Assembly: GCA_021234155.1 (NCBI GenBank)
Contig: JAJEKV010000336.1
Span: 62,001-126,000 of the forward strand
Length of the DNA stretch: 64,000 nucleotides
Reading direction: 5' to 3'
Source: Isoetes taiwanensis
Lineage: Eukaryota; Streptophyta; Lycopodiopsida; Isoetales; Isoetaceae
Shown: piece by piece, positions 1 to 11,895 of the stretch
Position numbering within the stretch: position 1 is the first letter of the stretch
Layout of the letters: each line of letters opens with the position of its first letter
Notes under the pieces: generated by a model
Seen by the model: only the letters and a program-made list of their open reading frames with translations
What the model was told of the DNA's origin: nothing
Database searches by the model: none
Position numbers and translations under genes: made by a program

Positions 1-639
1 TTTTGAGCCATTATCTCCCCAAGATTTCGGTTTTTCTCATGATTTAATTCCTGCCACCTCTTTAAAGATCATCTCAAAACAATTCTGCAATATGTTTCTG
101 TGCAGATCCAGTGGTGTGAACTTTAAATCCAAAGAAGCGGCTGAGTGAATCTACAGTAAAGGTGTGTGCCTATAGGCCATCGAGCCTAAGAAGAAGTTCG
201 ATTGTTTGCCAGCCTTAGCCAGAGCCCTCAATCTCCCAAAGACTTAAAGACATTGAAGCAGCGATCAAAAGCCGAGCAGGTTGAATTTCATGTTTGAGGA
301 TTTACATCCCTAAACTTCTCTTCACATTTTGAGACCCATCTTCAAAAGTTCCAGCGAGGAATGAAGATTTCGCCAAAAGGCATTGAACGCTGATCAAAGA
401 AGAGCTCAAAGAAGAAGGTAACACTTTTTGGCCCTCAAAACCAAATGAAGATTTCCAAGTTTATGCAATATTATTTTCATTTGCTGTAGGATTACCTTAT
501 TTCGAACAATCAACAAAATTATGGGGAAGCGTTTTTTGAAACCTGAGGTGAATTACCCGGAGAATCCTGAAGTCTAGCTTTCTTTGCCCTAATAATATTT
601 TTGACCCACTAAATTCCCCCATCTTCTGATACAAGCTCC
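1..639. other. unassigned region upstream of the gypsy pol remnant
   Basis: No open frame here shows a recognisable domain. It lies directly upstream of a decayed Ty3/gypsy pol on the plus strand, so it may be more of the same element, too degraded to align by eye. Confidence 0.3.
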
Positions 640-2115
640 AAAGATTCAAGTGTATATGAAGGTCAATCCTCTTCCAATGTTGTATGGTAAACAAGCCACG
701 AAGACCAAATTCTATAAGTGGGTTGCCATGCTTCAAGACTTTGCCATTGAAGTCCATCTTATCCATGAGAAAAGGATCCGAGTAGTTTTATACCCTATGC
801 CTTCTACAAATATGGATTTGACCTACAAGAGGATCAAGCAGAAGAAGAAGTGTGTCATTTAGTTGGAGAAACCGTGTCTTGGATGCAAAACCCAATTTTG
901 TCAATTATCTAAGACATCAAAGAGATCCTGCCACATTTTTCACCATCCGAGAAAGTTAAGTTTAGAAAAAGATGTCTAACATATATGTGCTGGTTGGACA
1001 TTTTATGTAGGAAGATGCCTTCTGAGATTTTGTTGAGGTGCTTGGTGAAGAAGAACGGTACAAGCTCTAAGACATGCTCATGACCTCTAGCGTGGTGGAC
1101 ATTATTCTATGGATGCCACGCCAAAGAAAGAATAAGTTCTGGATACTATTGGCCTACACTTCATCATGATGTCAAAGGATGCGTCTTGAGTTATTATATT
1201 TGTCAAAAAGCATGCCAGCAATAGCGCACGAAGAATTACCTCCCCTTTCACCTATTGTATTTTATTACATTTCTTGTTGGGGATTAGATTTTGTTGGTCC
1301 TATACACCCATCTTCCCTCGCCAAACATGAATACATCTAGTGCTAGACTTCTTCACTAAATGGGCTGAAAGCAACTCCATTGACATAGTGCCAATGAGAT
1401 ACCGACAAGTTTCCCTCATCTAATATATGTGCTAGGTTTGGTACCATTGAAAATTGTTTTACGACGAGGCCTTTTGTGAATGAAGTAATAAGAACAAGCT
1501 TACCCAATTGCTTGAGATAAGACATACAAAAAGTTCTGCTTACTACCCTCGAAATGGCAGGCAGAATCCACCAATAAGACTCGATATCCATTATGAAGAA
1601 GGCGGTAGATAGGTTTCCAAGAAGGCATACAAAGTTGATCTATGCCCCCTCTGGTCCTGAACCACTTATAAAGTGGCTATAAAAAACACTCCTGCCTCTA
1701 TTGTATATGGTACTAGCGTCATTCTACCCTTTGAGCGCAGGTACTTTCATCAGGATGATGCAAATACAAGTCAAAGTGAAGAGGATGCTATTGAGTGCAA
1801 GCGGTACGCGGATCTCGGCCCTTGGAGGAACTTCCGGAGATAAGACTCTGGTGATAACAGATCACAAGATGAAAATCAAGAAGAAATTTGACAAACAAGC
1901 GTTAGGTGTCAACTATCGAGTTGGTGATTTGGTGCTTAAGTTGGCTAAAACAAAGATCCCACTCTAGGTAAGTTTTCTCGTGAAATTGGGAAGGTCCATT
2001 TTGTCATTTCTTCACATCTTTGGAGCAAACTCATATTACTTACAAGAGTTAGAATCTGAGGAGGATTTTGCCAAATCCTCTCAATGCACAATGACTTGAA
2101 AGCTTATTGGATCTA
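640..2115 (+). mobile_element. decayed Ty3/gypsy retrotransposon pol (RNase H end and integrase)
   Basis: Conceptual translation across several frames gives ordered fragments of a plant Ty3/gypsy polyprotein. Around 650-790 VNPLPMLYG and KWVAMLQDFAIEV resemble the RNase H region. Around 1140-1210 GYYWPTLHHDV followed by YYICQKACQ matches the H2C2 zinc-binding start of integrase. Around 1690-1730 TPASIVYGTSVILPFE matches the integrase segment usually read as TPFSLVYG-EAVLPVE, and around 1910-1970 YRVGDLVLKLAKTK matches the C-terminal integrase region. Frameshifts and stops break every domain, so this is a dead copy. The 5' part lies outside the window. The order of domains is seen in the sequence; the family assignment rests on remembered family patterns. 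Confidence 0.75.
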
Positions 2116-3300
2116 AACTAGCTAATGCTAGTTAGTATAGTTGTAGGTAGTCTAAAAAGGTTGAAGTAGTTGAAATTGTTCTAGATATGATTTGCTAACA
2201 CTATGGGAAGAAAACCAAAAAAAAGAAGAAAAGCTGAAAAGAAAAGGTATGTGTTTTGATCATTAACATTGTCATTTGCAGGTTCATTAGTTGTTCTGTT
2301 TAAAGCCCGACCCGGAAAAACCATTGCCTCCTAAAGTTGTGCTCACATGCGAGAACTCAAAATCATCATGAACAGTTCTTTGAACATCTCATTGATGAGT
2401 ACCAGGATTAAGTACTAATCTGAGTTATCATGTCATTTGCAGGACCATCCTAGTCTTCCATACCATTCATTTTTCATTTATTGGCCTCCCATTCATATAA
2501 GCCTTGCTCATACTTTTATTCATTGCTATTCATCCACGCATCATCAAAAAAGCAGTCCTCCTAACTCTCTATTTCATGTCATTTGCGGGGATCATCCTTT
2601 ACCCACTAGCCTTGACTTTATACCACCACCATTTTTTTCTTTTGGGCAAATTTGCGGGACCATTACATCTTCTAGAATGTATACGCACCCTTCCATAACA
2701 TTCTAGCTTCATCCACCAAGTCATTTCTTCAAGACTCCTACAAGAATGGGTATTTGAAATCCAAAAAGTATCAAGTTTTATCCACAAGATCATTTGAAGC
2801 AGATTTTGGACGTTCCCCAAGTTTCAACACTTATGGGAAGTCAAAAGAACATGGTAGCAGACCCTACAAGTCACAAATGTTCAAAAGTTCTTCTTTGTGT
2901 TCAAAGTTGAGAATTCATCACCAAAAATGTGAAGTACACATAGTTCTATCCGGTTTCTATTCGGCACCATTTTTCCATACATGAACACCTCAAAGAAAAC
3001 CTTATATTATCTCAGAACAGGATATGCATTGATTTGGCATTCACTTTCATATATTTGCACTTTTCAGAGCTTTTATGCTGCATTCTAAGGAGCTCTGATA
3101 TTTCAGAACAGGATAATTCAGATTCAGATGTCGAGAAGCTTTTAAACAGGTTTCAAGGCCGGGGACCAGCCATTTTTTCTTTTTAAAGATGTTGCCCTTG
3201 AAGTGGCAACATGAAGAAGAGATGAAGATATGAAGAAAATTCCAAGTATTGGAGAGCTATTAAAGGAAAAGTATCAGGGCTGAAAGAGAATCTAGGCCAG
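2116..3300 (+). other. noncoding 3' part of the gypsy element with short motif repeats
   Basis: This stretch follows the end of the integrase-like frame. A short motif close to TCATTTGCAGGACCAT recurs near 2268, 2430, 2580 and 2655, diverged between copies. It reads as the untranslated region between pol and the 3' LTR, but no polypurine tract or LTR start could be fixed. Confidence 0.35.
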
Positions 3301-5110
3301 ATGAGTACCCCTGCCAAAACCTCAGCCAAAACTAGCCATCCTTGATTTTTCCCAAATTTTGAGCCTATCTCCTATTTTTTTCTTGAATTTCCCCTATCGC
3401 TAGCCAAATATGCTTCTAAAGATGCCTAAAAATCCAAAATGCCAAAAAATCTATACCTTTGCCAAGTGGCATCCTAGTCATCATCCTAAAGTGCCAAAGA
3501 TGTCAAAAAGTCAAGTAAAAAGTCAAAATGGAAAGCCAAAAGGCACACTTTCTAAAAATACCCTTGCCACGTCATCAAAAAAAATGCCACCTAGGATGGC
3601 CACCTTGCTCAAAAAAAATGCTTTGTCATCCAACTTTGGTTATATCTTTGCCACTTGGGCCAAAATCATGCCACCTCATCAAAAATATCAAGGGGCATTT
3701 GAAATCTCGAAATTCCACTTAGGCAAAAAGCCATGTTTGACTCTGCCACATCATCCTTCACTATGCCAAGTCATCATTTCATCATTATGTCACCATCCAT
3801 TGCCCAGTCACCATTGATTCACCTTTTTAGCCCAAAAAATCAAAGTGCCATTTTCCAAAATTTGACCACATCATCTTGTAGCCCCAATGAAAATATGCCA
3901 CCTGGCACAAAAAATTTCCAAAAAAGACCCTATATAGACCTTTAAATTCCACTTCTTGGGAATCGTGCCCTTTTAAAAAATATAAAAAATTGTCCTATTC
4001 TACCCACCCCCTGACCTAGATTCCTTTCCAGCCAATCACCCCCCTCCACGTGGCTCACCCGGGCGTGTGGGGCGGTGGAGGTACCGAATCCCACGTGGGC
4101 AAGACACGTCAATTTATAAGTTTGCGTGGATCGGGCTATATATCCCCTGGGCTGACTTTTCGATTTCGGCCTGTGGGATATATCCATTGAAGAAAATTCT
4201 GCCAAGATCCATTAGGGTTCTATGATTCTCAGCTTCCCGCGCAATTTGAGTGATCTGTAGCATTCGCCGATCATAACCGACTTCTGGAACCAATCGAATC
4301 ATGAAGAAGATGCCGAATTAATGGAGATCATGCCAAGAACAGAATATTGCCTATTTTTGGGAAAAAAGAGTTCGTAGCCATATACAGACAAATCGGAGCT
4401 CTAACTACCACCGAGGGTCTATAAAGATGATCCAGAGCCGTATTCTACTAGGGAGAGAGGAGATTTTTGATTAGAAAACCGCCCTTGTTCTTGAAAGCCA
4501 AGATTCTTGAAGTTCGATACAAATTCTATTTGAGTGATCGAATGGATTACCCGGCGAGTGTATTATGTTCCTAAGATAATCTGAGAAAAGTTTTCTTGAG
4601 CAATTCATGGTGTTTCCCCTTTCTTCAATCGATTTCTCGAAGTTTTTAATCAAAAAATTAGGGTTTCCCATTTTTATTTTACCCAGTCCATTTCGGCGAA
4701 CTTTTGCCCACGAATTCCCCATCAATCTTTATCAACAAATGAGTTGAAATCAATTCAAGTTATCGATATTATCTAGATTTAGCTAAATTGATAGCTATCC
4801 TGCCAGAATTTGTTCAAAAAAATTCATCATGCATTCAAAGGAAGTTTGCCTGCATCCCCAAGTTTTTTCTTCAATCATTTTCACTACTTTGTTGCAGAAA
4901 ACATCCCAGTTATACACCCGCATTCACATATCACCTCATTTCCTCACATTTGCACCTCTTTTCTCATCTTTTCACATCCCCCTCACCACATCCTTGGCTC
5001 TTCAGACCCTAAACACAGAATTTGCAAGTATCTTTTTAGGAAATCCCACAATTTAGAGATTTGTGCATCACGTTTTTTGCAAGGATTACGTGAAAAGATT
5101 TAAAAGTGTA
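3300..5110 (+). repeat. probable 3' LTR of the gypsy element
   Basis: The region lies where a 3' LTR is expected. From about 3480 to 3830 it is rich in a loose repeat of TGCCAC followed by TCATC, typical of a repetitive U3, and this is followed by a promoter-like block at 4030-4145. No second LTR lies in the window, so the boundaries cannot be tested. The long open frame at 3410-3817 is a by-product of the simple repeat. Confidence 0.4.
4030..4145 (+). promoter_or_regulatory. promoter-like block: two G-box type CACGTG sites and a TATA box
   Basis: CCAATC occurs at about 4032. CACGTG cores follow at about 4047 and 4092, then ACACGTCA near 4104 and TATATAT at about 4137. This order is typical of a plant promoter and suits transcription start in the LTR U3. 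Function is inferred. Confidence 0.45.
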
Positions 5111-6512
5111 ATTTTGTCTCAATACATGACTATATTTTCCAAACAATGCATCCACATTAGGAACCCCAAATTGACTCTTTCAAAAATACCCACAGCTGTT
5201 AAGTAGGATAGGAAAGAAAACATCCACCTGTTCTTATTTTGACCAGCACAATTATCTAGTTGCAAGAGGAGCTTTACGGGGTAGATCCGAGGTTTTATGC
5301 GAGATGTTGAAGCTCCAACATGTTCATTAGGTCCATTCCTCCTAAATCTTGCCTTGCTAAACTTTTCAATACTATTAGGGGTTCCATCCAACAATGCACT
5401 ATGTAGTGCCGGCTAGTTGTGGGATCCTGTAGGTGACCATTGTAACCCTTCTCATAGTTTCTTAAACACCTCATGATACTCCCAATGTGAAAATCTAGAC
5501 CATCACTCCACAACTCTAAATTGAAATGGCCATAATAGGTCTGATCGCCCATGCAATATTGCTTTGGAGTCATTGAAATCTGCAAAGGGTATGATCTTCC
5601 ACATGACTTAGGAATGTACTTGAATTGTGGAAGACAAGTCTTGTTGGTCCATTTTATCATGTATAATACATAGATAGTTATTAGGTTCCATTCGGATAAG
5701 GTCCTCCACATCCAATAAGTTGATCTACATGATAGTTGATACGTCATATGGTCCTTCATATGTTCCCTTATCTTTGCCCCTTAGACTTGGTTGCCTGTCT
5801 TATCTAGTGTCTCCTTCAACTTAGCACATAAATTGCACTTGGCAAAGTTGTTTTGAAGTTGCTATGGTTACATGCTTGAAATGCTTATTCCATAGCCTAC
5901 TAAAACTGGGCTGGGATATAGAGGCCACTCCAAGTTCCCGAAGCAATGCATTTATTTCCTCTAATATGCTCTTCTGGGTACAATGGGATGGCAATCTCTT
6001 TTCAACAATAACTCTACCCTGTTCATCCTTCTTACTCTTATGTGGCATGTTTTCTGCATTGAAATCCACATATCTAGTTTCAAATATTTTCTTTGCAGCT
6101 ATAGTTCTTGAGGTAGGCCTTACCAGGCCAATGTTCTGATATCAAGGTATTGTATTGCTTGTGTTCTCCTCTTCATGACATCTCTAACCTTTGGTGAAAC
6201 TTTGGTATTGTCAAGCCAAAATTCACGAACCTGACATTTGATTGAATCATCGATTCTATTTGATCTTGGCATCCTTCCTGCCAAAGCCCATACATTTGCT
6301 CCACTTAATGACATTATCTTCCTTCTTGCTGCAGCTTTGGATAAATTTCTTGGCTGTATCTTTAGCAATTTTGAAAAAACATTCTTGTTTATATCTCCTT
6401 TTTTTCCAGCAATCATTGATAACAGTGAATGTTTTGCAGCCAATTTATCTTTGCTATTAGCAGACTTTACTTCTTGAAGCCCATCTTTCAAGTTTCCGAT
6501 CATTGATTTCAT
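5070..6512 (-). pseudogene. decayed transposase-like protein, element 1 (DUF7869-type)
   Basis: Read from 6512 leftward, the N-terminal part contains GANVWALAGRMPRSNRIDD and VREFWLDNTKVSPKVRDV, typical of the N-terminal region of this family. Around 5870-5910 comes SISQPSFSRLWNKHFKHVTI, then a Cys-rich FAKCNLCAKLKETL near 5810. The core follows: LQLDNCAGQNKNRWMFSFLS near 5230-5290 and GIFERVNLGFLM near 5160-5200. The VGHTHED block expected next is deleted, and VDALFGKYSHV resumes at about 5120-5150. Several frameshifts make this a pseudogene. The conserved D of LQLDN and the missing HTH/D block are the presumed metal-binding positions of an RNase H-like nuclease; that role is inference. The family name is from memory. 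Confidence 0.75.
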
Positions 6513-7136
6513 AACAATAACTTCGAAGGATTTCCAATTCTGGTTCGAAAGCGGAGAAAAAGCACGTCATCTTGCAACAAACGATCACAAAAAATTAATC
6601 TTTGATCTCGACGAAGCGTTTGCCGAATCGAGGATGCAATCCAATCGACCTGTCAACACGCTTCTTTATTTGTTTTGTGGCATAACACGGCCAATGTCGG
6701 CATACTTGCGCTTAGAACCATCTCTTCCATTGGAAATTCTCACCCTCCATGAGCAGTTGAAATTGATTTGTATTTCTTGTAGATTCAATTGGCATGTGTG
6801 TTTATACGGAATTCCTTGATTGTTAAAATCTGTGAAAGGGGAATTTGGAAAGGAGGGACGGATCCATTCAATTGGTTGGTGGTTAGGTGGTTAACCAAGA
6901 ATTTGGGGGAATGGGGATGATCTTGCAATCATTGCATATCTGACACAAAATGACAAACCATAGTATCTTGATGTACATCTAAAATGTACCCCAAAAAAGC
7001 ACAAATTCGTCCTTCAATTCAGTACAATGTACGTACACCCTTTCATGCTTTTACCCGGGGAATGATGAAGAAGAAAGGTATCGTGACAATGTTCCCTTTT
7101 TTGATATCCATGCATTTTACAAACTACAAGCATATA
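6513..7136. other. region upstream of element 1 transposase; no gene seen
   Basis: By analogy with elements 2 and 3 this would be the gap between divergent genes. I found no open frame with recognisable content. Confidence 0.3.
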
Positions 7137-7230
7137 GAAATCGCGCCTGGTGCGATTTCAGGTTTCCTAGAGCATATTTTTAAATTATGTTGACATGCAT
7201 CATTAATGAAATCGCGCCTGGCGCATTTTC
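7137..7230. repeat. two copies of a GCGC-cored inverted repeat (element 1 motif)
   Basis: Copy one (7137-7159) has arms GAAATCGC and GCGATTTC around GCCTGGT. Copy two (7208-7230) begins with the same GAAATCGCGCCTGG but is centred on GCGCCTGGCGC. A third copy lies at 8415-8436. They sit upstream of the element 1 transposase, where elements 2 and 3 carry their own palindromes. Confidence 0.7.
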
Positions 7231-7594
7231 ATTTTCCATTTCTTTCATCTCATACGTTATTGTTCTCCTTACAGAAATGATTTGGCTTCCCCAAAAGTAC
7301 TGGTCTTTGATTTGAATTACCTAAAGCAACGTTTGAAAAGTCATGGTATGCGCAACAACCATTTGAGACACGTACCAAATATGTTTACCCGCGCCCTTAT
7401 CTGAAGGAGATGTTGGACCAGGCCTTGACCTGTTTTTGCAGCAATTTGGTCATCTATGGAGCATAGAAATATACATGATGTTTTGAAAGTAGCTAAATAG
7501 AAATTGAGGCGTCCATCGGGATCAAAGCAAATGTGCTTCATTCACAAACCCTAAAGAACCGAAGGGTAAAAGATATTTGTGAAATGCTTGCAAC

Positions 7595-7783
7595 ATGATG
7601 GATGCCCTAGGTGTTGAGGATAAGGAAGGCATGGTCATGGTGGATGATGACGCTCTAAAGTGTTGCTTCAATCAGTCACAGTCATTGAATCCGCCACCCT
7701 ATCATCCTCAAGATTTTGACAAAGATGACTTCCTGCTTCACTTTGTTAGTGTCCTGCAGGAAATAGCTTCGGAAAAATGGTGA
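7595..7783 (+). other. short ORF, possible exon remnant
   Basis: A 62-residue frame contains LNPPPYHPQDFDKDDFLLHF. The NPPPY run recalls the (D/N/S)PP(Y/F/W) motif of amino-methyltransferases. The following DKDDFLLHFV loosely resembles AEFDSFLRHFV that follows the DIPYG motif in the element 2 methyltransferase. If real, it would be a shard of the plus-strand partner gene of element 1. The resemblance is short and could be chance. Confidence 0.25.
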
Positions 7784-8078
7784 AGAGATACAAACACTAT
7801 ACCCAAGAACTTGATCGGACAGGGAAATTGTGAGGACCTTGAGAAAATCATTCTAGAAAGGGAACGCGTTTTGATATATATATGTATCGAGGAAATACAC
7901 TTTCCAAAAAGTTTTGAATATGAAATATACTTTACAACCTAAAGGTTTTGAATATATATTGTGTTCTTATATCAAACATTATTGGTTTACGGTAACGTAT
8001 TGTTTTTTTATATTATGTGTATGGTTTTGCTATACTTGCAATAATTTGTATGTATATCCGGTCAATAATTTAGGTGTG

Positions 8079-8086
8079 TATAAATA
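8079..8086 (+). promoter_or_regulatory. TATA-box candidate (TATAAATA)
   Basis: TATAAATA lies about 330 bp upstream of the third element 1 palindrome and is followed by GC-richer DNA up to about 8360. It could serve the plus-strand partner gene of element 1. No coding exon was recognised after it. Confidence 0.35.
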
Positions 8087-8414
8087 GGTATGCATGAAAT
8101 TGGCAAACCATCGGCGGTCTCCGCCTTCCGCTTTGTTATTATGGCACATTCTATTACCTGCAAGATGAACCATGCGGACTCTGAGGTGCCGCGAAGCTAG
8201 AAATAGAACTTCGGGGACTGGCTTGATGTCGTTGCTATGAATCCCCCGCTTCTATCCCGATCCCTTTGATGTTGTAATCCATCTTATATGGAAATCGAGA
8301 GCATGGTTTGTTCATGATCGGCGGGGATCTCCGGATCGCTCACCGGCGCTGGCGGCGATGAATCGGATTAGTTTTTAAGTTTATGTTCTATTATAATGCG
8401 TTATTTATGCCAAG

Positions 8415-8436
8415 CAAATCGCGCACTTGCGATTTG
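8415..8436. repeat. third copy of the element 1 inverted repeat
   Basis: The arms CAAATCGC and GCGATTTG flank GCACTT. Placement downstream of a TATA candidate parallels the arrays in or near the first intron of the plus-strand genes of elements 2 and 3. Confidence 0.65.
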
Positions 8437-8869
8437 AACCATTTAAAATCTCTATTTTGTAGCAACTTGCTTGCTGTTATTTATTCGTAAAGCATTACAA
8501 TTTCAATGTTTAGATTTCGTTGTCGTCCGTGAATGTGCGAATTAATAAGCAATTTCCTGCTTTTTCTGGGTCATTTGCATCGAATATTTGAATGCCTTTG
8601 CATTTTAATATAAAATGCATCTTCGTAGCCCAAAAATGAACACAGTGCAAAAGTGTGGTTAATTCAATATAATGGTCAATAAAATGCTTATACGGCGCGG
8701 TTTTGGAATAGATATAATCCCAATTTAATTGAATGATGGTTAAAATACATTACTCCAACAGCTTAGTAAAAAATGAAGCATACAAACTCCAATGAATGCA
8801 GTAGAAAAATTGCAGGTCAGATGTGAAAAATTTATCCCTGAAGCTCGTTTGGGTCCATGTCAGGTGAAT

Positions 8870-8981
8870 ACTGTATGCATGATTTTCTCGGAGCAAAAAG
8901 GCGCTAGGAATTGCCTCACAACACGGCAATTGATCCATGTTTTAGTGTATGCTATATGCATGACTTTCTCGGAGCAGGAAA
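8870..8981. repeat. imperfect tandem duplication, about 80-bp spacing
   Basis: A segment reading TATGCATGATTTTCTCGGAG is repeated about 80 bp downstream as TATGCATGACTTTCTCGGAG. No coding meaning was found. Confidence 0.5.
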
Positions 8982-9664
8982 AAACTAGAAGTAAAAATAA
9001 AAATTGCCCCAGACAAAAAGTACCTGATTATGCAATCTCTGCAGCTTGCGATTTGGCCCTGTTCTCACCACAGCCTGCAACTCATAATCCCTTCAATTAT
9101 TTGTCTGCCCAACATGCATAAAAGTTTCTACGTTCCATGTAAATACTGGAAGGTGACAAGAATTAACCAAATATTGCAATGTAACGTCAGATTCCTTGAA
9201 CTAAATCTTATAACAAGCATTTTGATAAAGTTGACTGAAGCAAACCTCAAACTGCAAAAGAGTTCTAAGGATGATGTTTTTAAGCAATTTTGTGTTACGC
9301 ACCACAAGTGAGTGTCCCTATCTCGTCCAATAGGATGCATTTGATCTGAGGCAGAAATAAAAATATAAGAAAGCTCAAACCCATGCCTATCCAGATAAGC
9401 ATTAGGTGCCTTAGGTGCATTCTCAAATGCCTGTCCAGTTCAAGGCCTTCATGTCACAAGCGTTGCAAATACAACCTAAGCAAAAAAATATGTTGGATTC
9501 CAGTCTTGCAGACGCTTCAAGGAAAAAACTGTTTCGTAGAGTAAAGAAACTGCATAAAAGTGGTATAAAATACCGAGAGTTGCAATCTGTGGATTGGTGC
9601 TTACCTTCCTGTGCTGCTTTCCGGGCAGATAATTTATCATGTCATTTCATCAAAACGTTTGCAC

Positions 9665-9832
9665 CTGATTTCTGATTGCTTTTATTTTGCTATCAACCTG
9701 CTTCTTGCCTGAATCCGATAGCTTCTGTAAATTTTCCGGAAAACTTTTGGGGTTTCCCTCAAAAAGTGGAATAGGGTCAAAAACAAATAAATCAAATGGG
9801 GTTGTTTCAAGTCCGTCGCCCTCTCCATCCAT
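9665..9832 (-). CDS. possible first exon of an unidentified plant gene
   Basis: An ATG at 9832, preceded on the minus strand by a C/T-rich leader, opens a 56-codon frame (MDGEGDGLETTPFDLFVFDP at the start, ending KAIRNQ). A GT donor follows directly (CAG|GTGCAA). The upstream DNA (9900-10030) resembles plant promoter sequence. I do not recognise the product and could not connect later exons. It abuts the truncated end of the element 2 transposase near 10040, which suggests that a different locus meets the element here. Confidence 0.35.
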
Positions 9833-10677
9833 CGAATTCGACAAGGCCTAGAAGAAAGTCGAGCAAGCAGAAGCAGAGGAGGGAATTGGGATGGTCGGAG
9901 AAGAGGAGAAGTGATTTTCAGGGACTTTCTAATTTTCACGGCCGTCGGATGCAAAATTAAAAAATCTAATGGTTGAGATTAAAAATAGCTGACGTGGCAC
10001 GACATGTGGCATAGCTAGGAATGCAGGAAATCGGAGTTGGAAAACAAATTCACGAAAATCACAAGTCTCGCTAAGCACTTCGACAACTGGAGTTGGACTG
10101 TAGGCTTTCTCGATCACACTGCACAGGGAGTACAGACAAAATGCCTTTTTCCTGTGCAACCTTACAGAAAATCGACTGAACATTTGGTCTACTTGATCAT
10201 GCGTGTGGCCAACAAGTAAGAAGCCAACCTTGACCTTTCAGAAGATACCTAATTGGACCAGCATTGCACAGTAGGCAAATAGAACTTGGTTTTTGTTTTC
10301 CCTGCTTGTATTGTCTAGCTGTATGTAGAGCACTAAAGGCAACTTCTTCGTTGCCAGAAGAATCTTGTTCAGTATTGTCACCGTGAGGTTAGGATCACTG
10401 TGTATACTCTGCACTTTACCACGCCCTGAAAAACTAAAGCACCAACTAGATGCAACTTCAAGAAGTCGGCTTCATCTAAATCTTTAGGAACATTTATAAA
10501 ATGAGGAAGGAACGTCTTCTTTTGATTCATGCCATCTACTGCCACAGACATGTATTCAAGAGGCCTCTCCAAAGCTTTTTTTCTGTGTTTTCCAAGCTTC
10601 TTTCTTTCCAGGGCTTGAGCCTCTCTGTGTTCCTATAATTGTTGAGACATTTGTCAATATCACAGTCACTTGCGTTG

Positions 10678-10896
10678 CTATGCGCGCATAGACACAATGA
10701 CACGTATTTGGTTTCTCGCTATGTGCGCATAGACAAGTGACCAGGGTACATGAAGCATGCTATGCGCGCATAGACAAGCGACCAGAAAATAGGAAGCACG
10801 CTATGCGCGCATAGACCAGAGTCCTTGCTTTACAAATTGTGCTATGCGCGCATAGACAAAAGACAAATCTAGTTAAACTGTGTTACGAGCACATAG
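10678..10896. repeat. 41-bp phased palindrome array A (CTATGCGCGCATAG)
   Basis: Copies start at 10678, 10719, 10760, 10801 and 10842, with a decayed one at 10883: every step is exactly 41 bp. Four of the six are perfect 14-bp palindromes. The 27-bp spacers have diverged strongly; only two adjacent spacers are clearly related. The array fills the intron just upstream of the transposase exon that starts at 10632. Confidence 0.9.
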
Positions 10897-11156
10897 ATAT
10901 GGGAACAGTACTTTGAAACAAAGAACGTACTTTTCTCGGGAAGATTATTTGTCATGGACCTTTTCTCCTTCAATACAGAATAGGTAGAATATACCGAGAA
11001 CCGGTGCCTTTCTGGGATCCTAACACAAGGCCCCCAAAATTGAATCATTATGATTTTTTTTTAATGGTTTGTTGGCGAAAACCAAATCCATAAATCAGTA
11101 CATGTTAGTGGGTTCAAAAGTTTACAAACCATGTCTAGTTAACTAATACGGTTCAC

Positions 11157-11345
11157 CAACATATTTTTCTAAGGTGATAAGACAACATTGTTTTATGACA
11201 TGGTATTGAAACATGGCAATTTTAATTGGTCTCTGTAACAATTTAAACTATAGGGTTCTTCAACATATTTTTATAAAGTGATAAGACAATATTGTTTTAT
11301 GACATGGTATTGAAACATGGCAATTTTTATTGGTCTATGTAATAA
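11157..11345. repeat. about 106-bp tandem duplication near the left end of the TIR element
   Basis: The segment starting AACATATTTTTCTAAGG is repeated about 106 bp on with few changes, including a shared GACATGGTATTGAAACATGG. It is an AT-rich subterminal repeat of the enclosing element. Confidence 0.7.
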
Positions 11346-11895
11346 CTTAAATTATATGATATGAACTACTATTTAGTATGTCAAGTTTATTAGACTAGTA
11401 TTTGATCACATCTATCTTCTTCAATATATTGATATGGTAATTTTAAGCGCATATTTCTCATGATACTTTACAATGATTAATCATCAATACACAACGTGGT
11501 AAATAATTCTAGTTTAAATATGCTAATATGGCTTTTTTTACCTTGTTTTTCTCCATGGTACTAAAACATAATTATGACAGTTAGTTTTTCTAACAACTTA
11601 AAATATCTAACACGAACTAATGCTTAGTATTTGAAGTTTAATAGAATGGTATTTGATCGCATTTATCTTCCTCAGTATATTGACTTGATAAATTATTTAG
11701 ATATTTGTAGCAATCAATGGACAAGATATACCTAGTTTCTAATATACGATATTTGATAGTGCTTCCTGACCTAGTAATATAATATTAGAGCATGATATTT
11801 GGCCTTAATTAGCACAATAAACTTAAATGCTTTGAACATGTTTGATCACAAACCATGTTGTTACATGTAATGATTATTAATTGGTATTCGTTTAT

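Noticed and set aside
3410..3817. 135-codon plus-strand frame
   Set aside because: It is Lys/Pro/His-rich because of the GCCAC-TCATC simple repeat in the probable LTR and overlaps another open frame.
10678..10896. CRISPR-like look: short palindromic repeats with regular 27-bp spacers
   Set aside because: The repeats are only 14 bp, some spacers are related to each other, the same repeat recurs dispersed in introns of a spliced gene, and no cas gene exists. The context is eukaryotic.
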